A stretch of DNA of 64,000 nt, taken from Lachnospiraceae bacterium. GTDB taxonomy: Bacteria; Bacillota; Clostridia; Lachnospirales; Lachnospiraceae. The notes beneath the pieces were generated by a model. That model saw nothing but the letters and a program-made list of their open reading frames with translations, ran no database searches and had not been told where the DNA came from. The position numbers were made by a program, and so were the translations under genes. The stretch's first letter is position 1; every line of letters begins with the position of its first letter. The stretch spans positions 1 through 64,000 of the forward strand of contig JAFXQK010000078.1 in NCBI GenBank assembly GCA_017527205.1. Direction: 5' to 3'. Positions 50,828-62,125 of the stretch are shown one piece after another.

Positions 50828-52239
50828 TATCCAATCGCTCCCTTCATTTCAATTCTAATCAAGTTATTCATCTCCACGGCATATTCCAAAGGAAGCTCCT
50901 TCGAGACATTCTCCGCGAATCCACTGACAATCAATGCCCTTGCATCCTCCTCGGAAAGCCCGCGGCTCATCAGATAGAAAATGGCCTCGTCCGAAATGCG
51001 CCCGATCTTCGCCTCGTGTCCAATGTCCGCTTGATTGGTTCTTACGTCCATCACGGGAATCGTATCTGAACGCGATTCGTCATCTAGCATCAACGATTCA
51101 CAGGACACGGACGACTTGCTGTTTTCCGCCTTCGCCGTTACCACGACCGCGCTGCGGAAGGTACTGATTCCCCCACTCTTTGAAATTGAGCGCGTATTGA
51201 CGTAACTCGTCGTCTTTGGCGCATCATGCACAATCTTACAGCCCGTGTCAAGATTTTGCCCTGCACCCGCAAAGGTCACGCCCGTAAATTCACATCGCGC
51301 GCCCTCTCCCTTTAGAATGCTCATAGGATAGAGATAGGATACGTGGGATCCAAAAGAGCCGGAAACCCATTCCACCTTTCCGCCTTTCTCCACGCGCGCT
51401 CTCTTTGTGTTGAGGTTATACATATTCTTCGACCAATTCTCAATCGTTGAATAACGAAGTGTCGCATTCTCTCCAACATATAATTCAACGCATCCTGCAT
51501 GCAGATTTGCGACATTATATTTTGGAGCCGAACAGCCTTCAATAAAGTGTAGATTGGCACCCTTGTCCACAATGATCAAGGTGTGTTCAAATTGCCCCGC
51601 ACCAGGTGCATTTAGTCGGAAATAAGATTGAAGCGGAATCTCCACCGTCACACCGGGCGGTACGTAAACAAAGGATCCGCCCGACCATACGGCGCCATGC
51701 AAGGCTGCAAATTTATGATCCGTGGGCGGCACCAGCTTCATGAATCTCTCGCGGATCATATCCGCATATTCACCACGTAAGGCACTCTCTATATCCGTAT
51801 AAACCACGCCAAGATCCGCAACCTCTTTGCGCACGTTGTGATAGACCAATTCGGAATCGTACTGTGCGCCAACGCCTGCGAGGGATTCACGCTCGGATTG
51901 CGGAATGCCCAGCCTTTCAAAGGTTTCCTTGATGTTCTCAGGTACTTCCTCCCACTTGGCATGCATGCGCTCCGTATTAGGTCTCACGTAAGTCACGATG
52001 TTTTGCAGATCCAAGCCCTTAATGGAAGGCCCCCACGTGGTCATAGGCATTTGCTCAAATACTTTCAGTGACTGCAGACGAAATTCCAGCATCCAATCCG
52101 GATCGTGTTTTTCCTTGGATATCTGTCGAATGATCTCCTCCGTGAGTCCACTACTCACCCGATAATTATCCCGATCCTCAAAGCGAAAGTCATAAAAGGA
52201 ACGATCTACGTCCTCCACATAAGTCTTTTCCGCACTCAT
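50827..52239 (-). CDS. sufB: Fe-S cluster assembly protein SufB
   Basis: A 470-residue core scaffold of the SufBCD complex. Family blocks are VRPNTERMHAKWEEVPENIK, FAALHGAVWSGGSFVYVPPG, LHFIEGCSAPKYNVANLHAG, RAVVEKGGKVEW-like RVEKGGKVEWVSGSFGSHVS, CESLMLDDESRSDTIPVMDV and SDEAIFYLMSRGLSEEDARA. It overlaps sufC by 4 nt (ATGA). The length and context are standard for Firmicutes. Confidence 0.96.
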   Translation of the reverse strand: MSAEKTYVEDVDRSFYDFRFEDRDNYRVSSGLTEEIIRQISKEKHDPDWMLEFRLQSLKVFEQMPMTTWGPSIKGLDLQNIVTYVRPNTERMHAKWEEVPENIKETFERLGIPQSERESLAGVGAQYDSELVYHNVRKEVADLGVVYTDIESALRGEYADMIRERFMKLVPPTDHKFAALHGAVWSGGSFVYVPPGVTVEIPLQSYFRLNAPGAGQFEHTLIIVDKGANLHFIEGCSAPKYNVANLHAGCVELYVGENATLRYSTIENWSKNMYNLNTKRARVEKGGKVEWVSGSFGSHVSYLYPMSILKGEGARCEFTGVTFAGAGQNLDTGCKIVHDAPKTTSYVNTRSISKSGGISTFRSAVVVTAKAENSKSSVSCESLMLDDESRSDTIPVMDVRTNQADIGHEAKIGRISDEAIFYLMSRGLSEEDARALIVSGFAENVSKELPLEYAVEMNNLIRIEMKGAIG

Positions 52240-52988
52240 TCCGTCTCCTCCAAAAAGGGAGCAAAGCCCTCCCTGCCAACCTGCTCGATCAGCTCCTTAC
52301 CGCCAGTTCTCACAATTCTTCCGTCTACCAAAATATGTACCGCATCCACGCGAAGCGCAGAAAGAATTGCCGCATTGTGCGTAATGACAAGCAGGGATGC
52401 CGATGCATCCTTTTGAAACTCTTCGATACCCTTTGACACCGTGCGCACCGCGTCCACGTCAAGGCCTGAATCCGTTTCGTCAAGGATCGCAAATTTCGGC
52501 TTTAATAAAAGCATCTGTAAAATCTCCGCTTTTTTCTTTTCACCTCCGGAAAAGCCAACGTTTAGATCACGCTCCGCATAGTGTGGATCCATGGCTAAGG
52601 TTTCCAGAACCCGCTTTACCTCCTTCCGAAATTCCCATATTTTCATCTTCTTCTCCGTCTGGCGTTCGAGCGCAGAACGAACAAAGTTTTCCAAAGAAAT
52701 ACCAGGAACCTCAATGGGATTTTGGAAGGACAGGAAAATGCCCTGTTTCGCTCTTTCATGAACGGCCAATTCACCAATGTCCCGTCCGTCAAATTCAATA
52801 CTCCCGCCCGTTACTTCATATGCGGGATCACCCATCAGAACGCTCGCCAGCGTTGATTTTCCGGCGCCATTCGGGCCCATGACGACATGTGTCTCGCCAC
52901 GCCCTATCGATAAACTCAGGGATTTCAGAATTTCTTTTTCCTCCGCTTTCGCTGAAAGATTCTTTATGAATACCAGCTCATTCGCCAT
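52236..52988 (-). CDS. sufC: Fe-S cluster assembly ATPase SufC
   Basis: A 250-residue ABC-type ATPase energising the SufBCD scaffold. Walker A is in VMGPNGAGKSTLASVLMG, the Q-loop in FLSFQNPIEVPGI, the signature in NVGFSGGEKKKAEILQMLL and Walker B in FAILDETDSGLDVD. ATG 52988 (MANELVFIKNL) is used because an ATG three codons earlier abuts the GGAGG with no spacing. It is the first gene of the suf operon, transcribed from the operator-bearing promoter at 53040-53073 and divergent from an Rrf2 regulator. Confidence 0.95.
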   Translation of the reverse strand: MANELVFIKNLSAKAEEKEILKSLSLSIGRGETHVVMGPNGAGKSTLASVLMGDPAYEVTGGSIEFDGRDIGELAVHERAKQGIFLSFQNPIEVPGISLENFVRSALERQTEKKMKIWEFRKEVKRVLETLAMDPHYAERDLNVGFSGGEKKKAEILQMLLLKPKFAILDETDSGLDVDAVRTVSKGIEEFQKDASASLLVITHNAAILSALRVDAVHILVDGRIVRTGGKELIEQVGREGFAPFLEETE

Positions 52989-53039
52989 TGCAAACATCCT
53001 CCACGTCTATTTTCAAATGCCTATCAGATTGATAGGTTG

Positions 53040-53074
53040 ATGATACCATCATATACCTACTATGTCAATAGGTA
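53040..53074 (-). promoter_or_regulatory. suf operon promoter with Rrf2-type operator
   Basis: On the minus strand: -35 TTGACA (53063-53068), 17-bp spacer, -10 TATCAT (53040-53045). The operator core ACCTATTGACATAGTAGGT (53055-53073) sits in the inverted repeat TACCTA-N9-TAGGTA (53054-53074). It is the most symmetric of the three copies in the window. Confidence 0.88.
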
Positions 53075-53088
53075 TTTATGCTTTTCTC

Positions 53089-53117
53089 TTGAATAACCTA
53101 CTAAATTGGTGTATGAT
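53089..53117 (+). promoter_or_regulatory. Promoter of the divergent Rrf2 gene, likely autoregulated
   Basis: -35 TTGAAT (53089-53094), 17-bp spacer, -10 TATGAT (53112-53117). The spacer AACCTACTAAATTGGTG contains ACCTACTA, the first eight bases of the operator strand seen at suf, metY and the M20 operon, with a degenerate second half. Confidence 0.7.
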
Positions 53118-53138
53118 TGAGAAAAGGAGGCGAACAAC

Positions 53139-53546
53139 ATGATTTCAACAAGAGGCCGTTACGCGTTACGCGTCATGATTGATCTGGCAGAAAACAATAC
53201 TGGAAGCTTTGTTCCACTCAAGGACATTGCAGCCAGACAGGAAATATCAAAAAAGTATTTGGAGATCATCGTAAAAGACATGGTCAATGCAGAATTGATC
53301 GTGGGTGCCAGTGGCAAGGGTGGTGGTTACCAATTGTGCCGTGCTCCTGAGAATTATACGGTCGGCGAGATTCTGGAACTCATGGAAGGAACTCTCTCCC
53401 CCGTGGTTTGCCTCGCTGACAAAAAGTATAACTGTCCCAGAAAAGAAAAGTGCCAAACCCTTCCCATGTGGGAAGAATTTGACACTATGGTTCATGATTT
53501 CTTCTATGGCAAAAAACTGACCGACTTACTATCTGACGAAAAATAG
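53139..53546 (+). CDS. Rrf2 family regulator, IscR-like
   Basis: A 135-residue winged-helix regulator: MISTRGRYALRVMIDLAENN, IAARQEISKKYLEIIVKDMV (recognition helix), GGGYQLCRAPENYTVGEIL. The C-terminal cysteines CLADKKYNCPRKEKC give C-x7-C-x5-C, close to the C-x5-C-x5-C of IscR, so it could bind a [2Fe-2S] cluster. Divergent from sufC with an operator on each side of the gap, it is the best candidate for the regulator reading the shared operator. The start has AAAGGAGG 9 nt away. A terminator follows. Confidence 0.92.
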   Translation: MISTRGRYALRVMIDLAENNTGSFVPLKDIAARQEISKKYLEIIVKDMVNAELIVGASGKGGGYQLCRAPENYTVGEILELMEGTLSPVVCLADKKYNCPRKEKCQTLPMWEEFDTMVHDFFYGKKLTDLLSDEK

Positions 53547-53584
53547 CCCCACTTCACCAATCCTTTCTCCGTAGGCGCTTCATA

Positions 53585-53620
53585 GGGCCGTCTGCCTCCA
53601 TGGCAAGCGGCCCTTTTCTT
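53585..53620 (+). terminator. Terminator after the IscR-like gene
   Basis: GGGCCG-T-CTGCC pairs with GGCA-A-GCGGCCC (53585-53613), followed by TTTTCTTCT. The same hairpin lies just past the convergent GH43 gene. Confidence 0.8.
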
Positions 53621-55030
53621 CTACGCAAAATATGGCGTTCCGTCCTCCTTAAAGCATACTCTTCGGATCATGTCGCATCGTAAGTGCTCCTTCAGTCCCG
53701 TCTCCCCATGATATGCGATCATCAAATTGCCATTCTCATCCGTATAAAATGAATTATGGCCTGGTCCGAATTCGTCCACGGAATAAAATGTAAGGATCGG
53801 CGAGATGCTTTTATTCCAAGCATTTATGTCAAGAAGATCTGCATCCAGCTCTGCCGTCAAAAGCCCTACCGCATAAGTATACGCATTCGCTGAACCACCA
53901 GAATAGGTAAGGTAAAGCTTTCCGTCCTTCGTAAACGCATTGGGTCCTTCGTTATTAATCGTTCCCTCTACGTTCTCCCACCCCAAAAGTGGTCTGGATA
54001 ATAAAACCGGATCGCTTGTCAGTCTCCAGGGTTCCTTCTCATCAATACTCGCAATATAGAGCATGGAACCCGTATCTAACGACGTTCCGATATGCTCTCG
54101 ATAAGACCACACAACATAGGAACCTCGACTCGCCTTTACATAGGTCATGTCTAAGGTGATGGCTCCTGATGCAAGCGGTGAACCATCCTTCCTGACCACC
54201 TTAATCGGATCTTCCCATCCACTCGGATCTACGATGTTGCCACCCTTCTTTAATTTCATGAGATGACATTGCGGTCCCCATTGTCTTCCGCTGACTGCAA
54301 ACAAAAGATACAATTCCCCGCCAATCACATGAAACTCTGGTGCCCAAAAGGTTTGAATCAATTCCCTCTTCTCGTCATAGGGAAGGATCAGATGCTCCGT
54401 GATCTCTGATTCAAAAAGCCCAGGAATGGTATCTGCCTCGCGCACATAAATTCCAATATCATCCAAATTATCATTTGTCGAAATATAATACCATTTCCCA
54501 TTCCAAGGAAAAATCACGGGATCACCATACCCCTTTGCCAGAGGAAACTGATACTTCGTCACAGTCGGATCCTCCTCAGGCACTGGTGGATTCCAAAAGG
54601 AAATGGCTGGTTCTGCAAGCTTCTCCGACAGTTCAAGCGTATGGTCAGGATTATGCTTTGTGACAAAGACTTGATCGACAAGACCCAGCGTTTCAAAATG
54701 GATCAAATCCTTTGTTTTCCAAGCCCATAACTTGTCCCCGTCTGCTTCATAAGGCACCCCATAATTCACAACACGCTTCCCCGCAATTCCAAGGAAATCG
54801 TCCTCTAAGAGAAACACTACTGGTTCCTCTATGCCCAGTGGTATAATGGTATTGTCCTTGGAAATCTCTCCTTCGGCAAACAAAATACCATAATTACGAT
54901 TCAAATCTATCCTTACGCCTTCCTTCTCCAGTGCGAAATGAACGGCAGATGCCAGACCAAATGGATATGCCTCTTGGTCCAATTCTCTAACACAAACCTC
55001 TAATCTAAATACATTTTTCCTTGAATTCAT
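53621..55030 (-). CDS. Glycoside hydrolase family 43 protein
   Basis: A 469-residue protein without a signal peptide. The C-terminal ~320 residues form the five-bladed propeller of GH43 (arabinofuranosidase/xylosidase clan): blade-one Asp in KGYGDPVIFPWNGKWYYIST, a central Asp in ITLDMTYVKASRG, and the catalytic Glu in EGTINNEGPNAFTKDGKLYL. The end of the propeller is FGPGHNSFYTDENGNLMIAYH. The N-terminal ~150 residues look like an extra beta domain. The likely substrate is plant arabinan/xylan oligosaccharides, processed in the cytoplasm. It lies 5 nt after the 252-residue gene upstream. Confidence 0.9.
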   Translation of the reverse strand: MNSRKNVFRLEVCVRELDQEAYPFGLASAVHFALEKEGVRIDLNRNYGILFAEGEISKDNTIIPLGIEEPVVFLLEDDFLGIAGKRVVNYGVPYEADGDKLWAWKTKDLIHFETLGLVDQVFVTKHNPDHTLELSEKLAEPAISFWNPPVPEEDPTVTKYQFPLAKGYGDPVIFPWNGKWYYISTNDNLDDIGIYVREADTIPGLFESEITEHLILPYDEKRELIQTFWAPEFHVIGGELYLLFAVSGRQWGPQCHLMKLKKGGNIVDPSGWEDPIKVVRKDGSPLASGAITLDMTYVKASRGSYVVWSYREHIGTSLDTGSMLYIASIDEKEPWRLTSDPVLLSRPLLGWENVEGTINNEGPNAFTKDGKLYLTYSGGSANAYTYAVGLLTAELDADLLDINAWNKSISPILTFYSVDEFGPGHNSFYTDENGNLMIAYHGETGLKEHLRCDMIRRVCFKEDGTPYFA

Positions 55031-55035
55031 GATTT

Positions 55036-55794
55036 CTATCCTCTCCCGATCAATTTAACAATTGCCTCGTCATTTGCTTTCGGATACAATTCCTTCACGT
55101 GTTGAAAAATTCTATTCCAAGAATCCTTCGGTGTTTCAGAATAAGCAGAAGTCACTTTCTCATATCCCCAAATTGCTTCCGGCGGAAGCATAATGGATAC
55201 CGCCATGCCATATTCCTCGCCGCGTTTGTTCTTCCGCCGCTCAAAATCTGCAATTACCAGATAGGTTTGCATCTGTAATCCCGTAACTATGCCTGGATAA
55301 TTCTTTTCGCCTTCTTTTCCAAAGCCAGCCAGCTTCTTAAGCTCCGTGGAAAGAATGCGGTCATCTCGATAAATCGTTTCGCCACCGTCGTCTTCTCCAA
55401 GATAGAAATCCATGATTTTCTTTTCCCGCCGACTGGCCAGCCCATCCTGATAGCGCGCATCAAAATCATATCCGTCCCTGCGACAATTTGCAAAGTAAGG
55501 CAGCCAATCCACGCTGATGAATCCTGCCTTATTTCCAAAGAATTTACCATAGGCAACCTGATGGCTTGCCGCTATGATCTCACGCCATTCCCAGGGATCC
55601 TCCTTACGATTTCCAGTCCACCAATATTTTGAAGAAGTATGTTCCTCTGCCGAAAACCCTTCCACTTCATTTCCGAAAAGTGGCAGAAACCCGATCTCAT
55701 TGATCCAACTTACAAGTTCCTGCCACGTCCGGATCCGATACGGGTCATTCCAATCCAGCCCCCGCATAATCCACTCGCCATTTTCAACTGACAT
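55036..55794 (-). CDS. Uncharacterised 252-residue protein (possibly AlkZ-related)
   Basis: A soluble protein, rich in Trp (GLDWNDPYRIRTWQELVSWI, KYWWTGNRKEDPWEWREII) with FFGNKAGFISVDWLPYFAN in the middle and VTGLQMQTYLVIADFERRKN near the C-terminus. The pattern recalls proteins annotated in Clostridia as AlkZ-related, i.e. distantly linked to winged-helix DNA glycosylases, but I see no catalytic motif to prove it. It is cotranscribed with the GH43 gene (5-nt gap). Start ATG 55794 is preceded by GAGGCGATAGGAT. Confidence 0.75.
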   Translation of the reverse strand: MSVENGEWIMRGLDWNDPYRIRTWQELVSWINEIGFLPLFGNEVEGFSAEEHTSSKYWWTGNRKEDPWEWREIIAASHQVAYGKFFGNKAGFISVDWLPYFANCRRDGYDFDARYQDGLASRREKKIMDFYLGEDDGGETIYRDDRILSTELKKLAGFGKEGEKNYPGIVTGLQMQTYLVIADFERRKNKRGEEYGMAVSIMLPPEAIWGYEKVTSAYSETPKDSWNRIFQHVKELYPKANDEAIVKLIGRG

Positions 55795-55849
55795 ATCCTA
55801 TCGCCTCACAATCTGTAGTATCCTAGATTTTATTTTTTCAAAATCATAT

Positions 55850-56323
55850 TTATAAAATGTGTTCCATACAGATTTTCTGCGGCATTAGTCCCATGGCTTC
55901 ATAGAATTTCATGGCAGAAGGATTACAGGTCCAAACATTCAACGTGACATTATAAAATCCCTGCTTCTTCGCATAGTCTATGACATGATCGTACAGCAGT
56001 TTTCCAACGCCCTGTCCACGAACTGCCTCGTCCACGCAGATGTCATCAATATAGAGTGTCTTGACGTCCGTAAGAACGCTGTCGCCAAGAATCTGCTTAT
56101 GCATGGTAAAGGCATGCCCTATCGCCATATCCTCTTCATTCACACAGACGAATACCGGCGTCTGATCGTTCTTAAGGATCCCTTCCAGCTCCATCGCGTT
56201 ATACTTTGTTGCAGGTCCCTTAAATAAATCCGGCCTGCCATTATGATGCACCATGTCTACCTGTACAAGCAGCTCCAAAATCCTTGCAATGTCTTTTTTC
56301 TCAGCGCGCCTTACCATGTTCAT
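55850..56323 (-). CDS. GNAT family N-acetyltransferase
   Basis: A 157-residue single-domain acetyltransferase. The acetyl-CoA site is ICVDEAVRGQGVGKLLYDHV (about 91-110: R-G-Q-G-V-G), followed by VTLNVWTCNPSAMKFYEAMG. The N-terminal VRRAEKKDIARILELLVQVD is typical. The substrate is unknown. The start is uncertain: GTG 56332, ATG 56323 and ATG 56317 are in frame, and CAGGGATGAAC precedes the last. It is flanked upstream by a repeat-rich gap. Confidence 0.85.
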   Translation of the reverse strand: MNMVRRAEKKDIARILELLVQVDMVHHNGRPDLFKGPATKYNAMELEGILKNDQTPVFVCVNEEDMAIGHAFTMHKQILGDSVLTDVKTLYIDDICVDEAVRGQGVGKLLYDHVIDYAKKQGFYNVTLNVWTCNPSAMKFYEAMGLMPQKICMEHIL

Positions 56324-56332
56324 CCCTGACAC

Positions 56333-56597
56333 TCCCTCGTCATATTTTTCGAAACTTCGTTTCCAGCATGAACGCCTTCATAACACGCCTTCGTTTCTCT
56401 CGACTGCTCAGCGCAAATTTGCTTCGCAAATTCACGTGCAGGAAACTTCGTTTCCAGCATATATTATATCAAGGATGGGAGACGTGGTCAAATCAATTCA
56501 AGGCATTGAAGGAGGGATGCCCTTGCGAGTTCAAATGCTTCAAACCCACTAAGCTTCTTTCCTTCCTCCACCTTCGGCATGCTGACGTTTTTCCTCT
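56333..56597. repeat. Intergenic repeat patch with TTC-loop hairpins
   Basis: A 19-bp exact direct repeat (56351-56369 and 56442-56460, GAAACTTCGTTTCCAGCAT). Mini-hairpins are GAAAC-TTC-GTTTC (56351-56363), AATTTGC-TTC-GCAAATT (56416-56432) and GGAAAC-TTC-GTTTCC (56441-56455). No gene is supported. Confidence 0.82.
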
Positions 56598-56878
56598 CTA
56601 ACCCTGCAAAGCCTTCATGACACCTACGTGCTGCTCATTCTTTCCATCTGTCTCAATTGGAATCCGCTCCATCGGCGACTTTGCAAAGCCCACCTTTTCC
56701 GTCCAGCAAAACTCTCTCTCGTTCACGAGCAAACGATCATAAATCAGCTGATCCTGCTCGCAGACAATTTTCCCGTATTCGAAGGTGAGCTCTAACCGAT
56801 TTGTTCCAGGAGCATCCCCCGTGGTCGTCACAAAAACGCCCGTGGCGCCGCCTTCAAATTCCAAATATGCCTATTTCT
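56598..56878 (-). pseudogene. Remnant of a Gfo/Idh/MocA-family oxidoreductase
   Basis: About 90 codons (AYLEFEGGATGVFVTTTGDA, NRLELTFEYGKIVCEQDQLI, MERIPIETDGKNEQHVGVMK) correspond to the central C-terminal-domain strand region of sugar-phosphate or inositol dehydrogenase-like oxidoreductases. The Rossmann N-terminal half is missing. The frame closes at ALQG-stop, where intact members continue with the last ~70 residues. Bounded by the purF gene and the repeat patch, it is a doubly truncated gene relic. Confidence 0.75.
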
Positions 56879-56962
56879 TTAAGACCTTTCAAAAGGTCAC
56901 GGGAATTTCTCCCAGCAGGTATCGAAATCAGTTTCAAGGAAAGCAATAAAAAAAGAGACATC

Positions 56963-60189
<3,227 letters not shown>

Positions 60190-60211
60190 TCACCCCTAAT
60201 CAACTATTTTA

Positions 60212-60354
60212 CTCGGGGTTCGCCTGGGGAGTTTCTCTCAGGCACGCTCGCGCTATGGGTGCGCCGTATCGGTACTAAGGAGTCAAAGTACGCCTCCTAA
60301 GTACCGACGGCTGGCACACATGCCTGAAAGGAACTCCCCAGGCTCCCCCTCGAG
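60212..60354. repeat. Palindromic element 3 (143 bp, same ends as elements 1 and 2)
   Basis: Read on the minus strand it starts CTCGAGGGG (ending at 60354) and ends CCCCGAG (60212-60218). GCCTGGGGAGTT and AACTCCCCAGGC pair, as do TCAGGCA and TGCCTGA. The centre is a second hairpin with CGGTACTTAGGAG / CTCCTTAGTACCG, 13 bp perfect. It looks like the 73-bp element with a second hairpin nested inside. It fills the gap between asnB and pyrG. Confidence 0.85.
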
Positions 60355-60390
60355 GTTACTGTTCAATAATTTAGCCAGTGCTAATACCTA

Positions 60391-62013
60391 TTATTTTCCA
60401 CTGTCACCATAGTTTGATAAAACTCTCGCTGAAGGATCGTTCACGTTACAGCCCTCCCAGCTCTTGTTCGGCATCCAGAAGTCAACAACCATCTCTGCCT
60501 GTCCGGGATAGTACTTCTCAAAGATGTCTCGATATAGTAAAGACTCCTTCGTAAACGGTCTTGCATGATCATATTTTAAGCAGCCCTTTTCGAATTCCTC
60601 CTGCGTATATTTGCTCTCTGCGTACTCCTTTAGGTAATCCACCATGGAATGCCCTACGGCATCTGAAAACGCTGCCTTCTCACGCCACAAAATGTCATAA
60701 GGGAGATAGTCTCCTTCTTCGAAGGCATGACGGAGCAGGTATTTCCCCTTGCCATAGGTATTGATCTTCTTTTCCGGATCAATGCTCATGACATACTTCA
60801 CGAAATCGAGATCTCCAAAGGGAACACGCGCCTCTAAAGAGTTCACGGAAATACAGCGATCCGCGCGGAGCACGTCGTACATGTGAAGCTCGTGAATTCT
60901 CTTGACTGCCTCCTCCTGAAAAGCCTGTGCGGAGGGAGCGAAGTCCGTATATTTATATCCAAACAATTCGTCTGAAATCTCACCAGTCAGGAGCACGCGC
61001 ACGTCCGTCAGCTCATGAATGGCCTTGCAGACAAGATACATTCCCATGCTGGCACGAATGGTCGTAATGTCATAGGTTCCAAGGAGCTTAATGACCTTTT
61101 CCAAGCTGGAAAGAACATCCTGCGGCGTCATATATACTTCCTTGTGATCACTGCCAATATAATCCGCCACCTGCTTTGCATATTTCAAGTCGATGGCATC
61201 CTCACTCATACCAATGGCAAAGGTTCTGATTGGCTTATCCGATTTCTTCGCTGCAATGGCACATACCAGGGAAGAATCCAAGCCGCCAGACAGAAGGAAG
61301 CCAACCTTCGCATCTGCAACCAGTCTCTTCTCAACGCCTGCCACCAGCTTATCATGAATGTTCTTACAAACGGTTTCTAAGTCATCCTTGCAAACCTGAT
61401 CGACCTTAACGATATCACAGTAGCAATGGAATTTCTCGGCCTCATGCTCCGGATCATAGGTCGTTCCAAGCTCACCGCTGACATAATAATATCCAGGAGG
61501 GAACGGCATAATGCGCTTTGCAATTTTCACAAGGTTCTTTGCCTCACTTGCAAAAACAATGGTTCCCTTTTCGTCATATCCATAATACAACGGGCGAATG
61601 CCGATGGGATCTCTCGCTGCCAGAAACTGTCCATTCTCTCCATCATAAATGATGCAAGCGAACTCTGCGTCCAACATGGAGAACATCTTTTCTCCATACT
61701 CCTTGTACATGGGAAGAAGGATTTCACAATCGCTGTCACTTTCAAAGGTATATCCCTTTTTCTTCAGCTCCTCCCGATCCTTTTCAAATCCATATAACTC
61801 ACCATTACAAACCACGTAATTCTTTCCCAGGGAAAAGGGCTGCATGCCCTCTGGGGTGAGTCCCATAATTGCCAATCTATGAAATCCTAAGATGCCATTT
61901 CCCGTATCCACGATCCTGCTGTCATCCGGTCCACGAGAAATGGTCTCATCAAATCCATCACGAAATTTTTGAAGGCTGACACCCTTTCCACAATAACCCA
62001 TAATCGAACACAT
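60391..62013 (-). CDS. asnB: Asparagine synthase (glutamine-hydrolysing), class B
   Basis: A 540-residue amidotransferase. Met1 is followed by the nucleophile Cys2 (MCSIMGYCGKG), with RGPDDSRIVD, GFHRLAIMGL and NGELYGFEKDR in the glutaminase domain, the ATP-PPi loop LLSGGLDSSLVCAI (about 254) and ISDELFGYKYTDF in the synthetase domain. The start at 62013 (GGAGG 8 nt upstream) is required to place Cys at position 2; an in-frame ATG 12 codons earlier is rejected. It lies downstream of the ammonium transporter gene in the same direction, fitting a nitrogen-assimilation role. Confidence 0.96.
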   Translation of the reverse strand: MCSIMGYCGKGVSLQKFRDGFDETISRGPDDSRIVDTGNGILGFHRLAIMGLTPEGMQPFSLGKNYVVCNGELYGFEKDREELKKKGYTFESDSDCEILLPMYKEYGEKMFSMLDAEFACIIYDGENGQFLAARDPIGIRPLYYGYDEKGTIVFASEAKNLVKIAKRIMPFPPGYYYVSGELGTTYDPEHEAEKFHCYCDIVKVDQVCKDDLETVCKNIHDKLVAGVEKRLVADAKVGFLLSGGLDSSLVCAIAAKKSDKPIRTFAIGMSEDAIDLKYAKQVADYIGSDHKEVYMTPQDVLSSLEKVIKLLGTYDITTIRASMGMYLVCKAIHELTDVRVLLTGEISDELFGYKYTDFAPSAQAFQEEAVKRIHELHMYDVLRADRCISVNSLEARVPFGDLDFVKYVMSIDPEKKINTYGKGKYLLRHAFEEGDYLPYDILWREKAAFSDAVGHSMVDYLKEYAESKYTQEEFEKGCLKYDHARPFTKESLLYRDIFEKYYPGQAEMVVDFWMPNKSWEGCNVNDPSARVLSNYGDSGK

Positions 62014-62036
62014 AAATAATTCCTCCACAAATTGCA

Positions 62037-62085
62037 TTGCCGGCAGCACCGAAGCACTTTGTCATGCCCCGTCTGCCGGCTTGCT
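62037..62085 (-). promoter_or_regulatory. Hairpin in the amtB-asnB gap
   Basis: GCCGGCAG and CTGCCGGC arms, about 8 bp, enclose roughly 25 nt on the minus strand between amtB and asnB. There is no clean U-run afterwards. It may be a partial terminator or leader structure for asnB. Confidence 0.5.
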
Positions 62086-62125
62086 TTATTATTTTTCCTG
62101 CTAAAAACTAGTCTTTTGAATGAAT

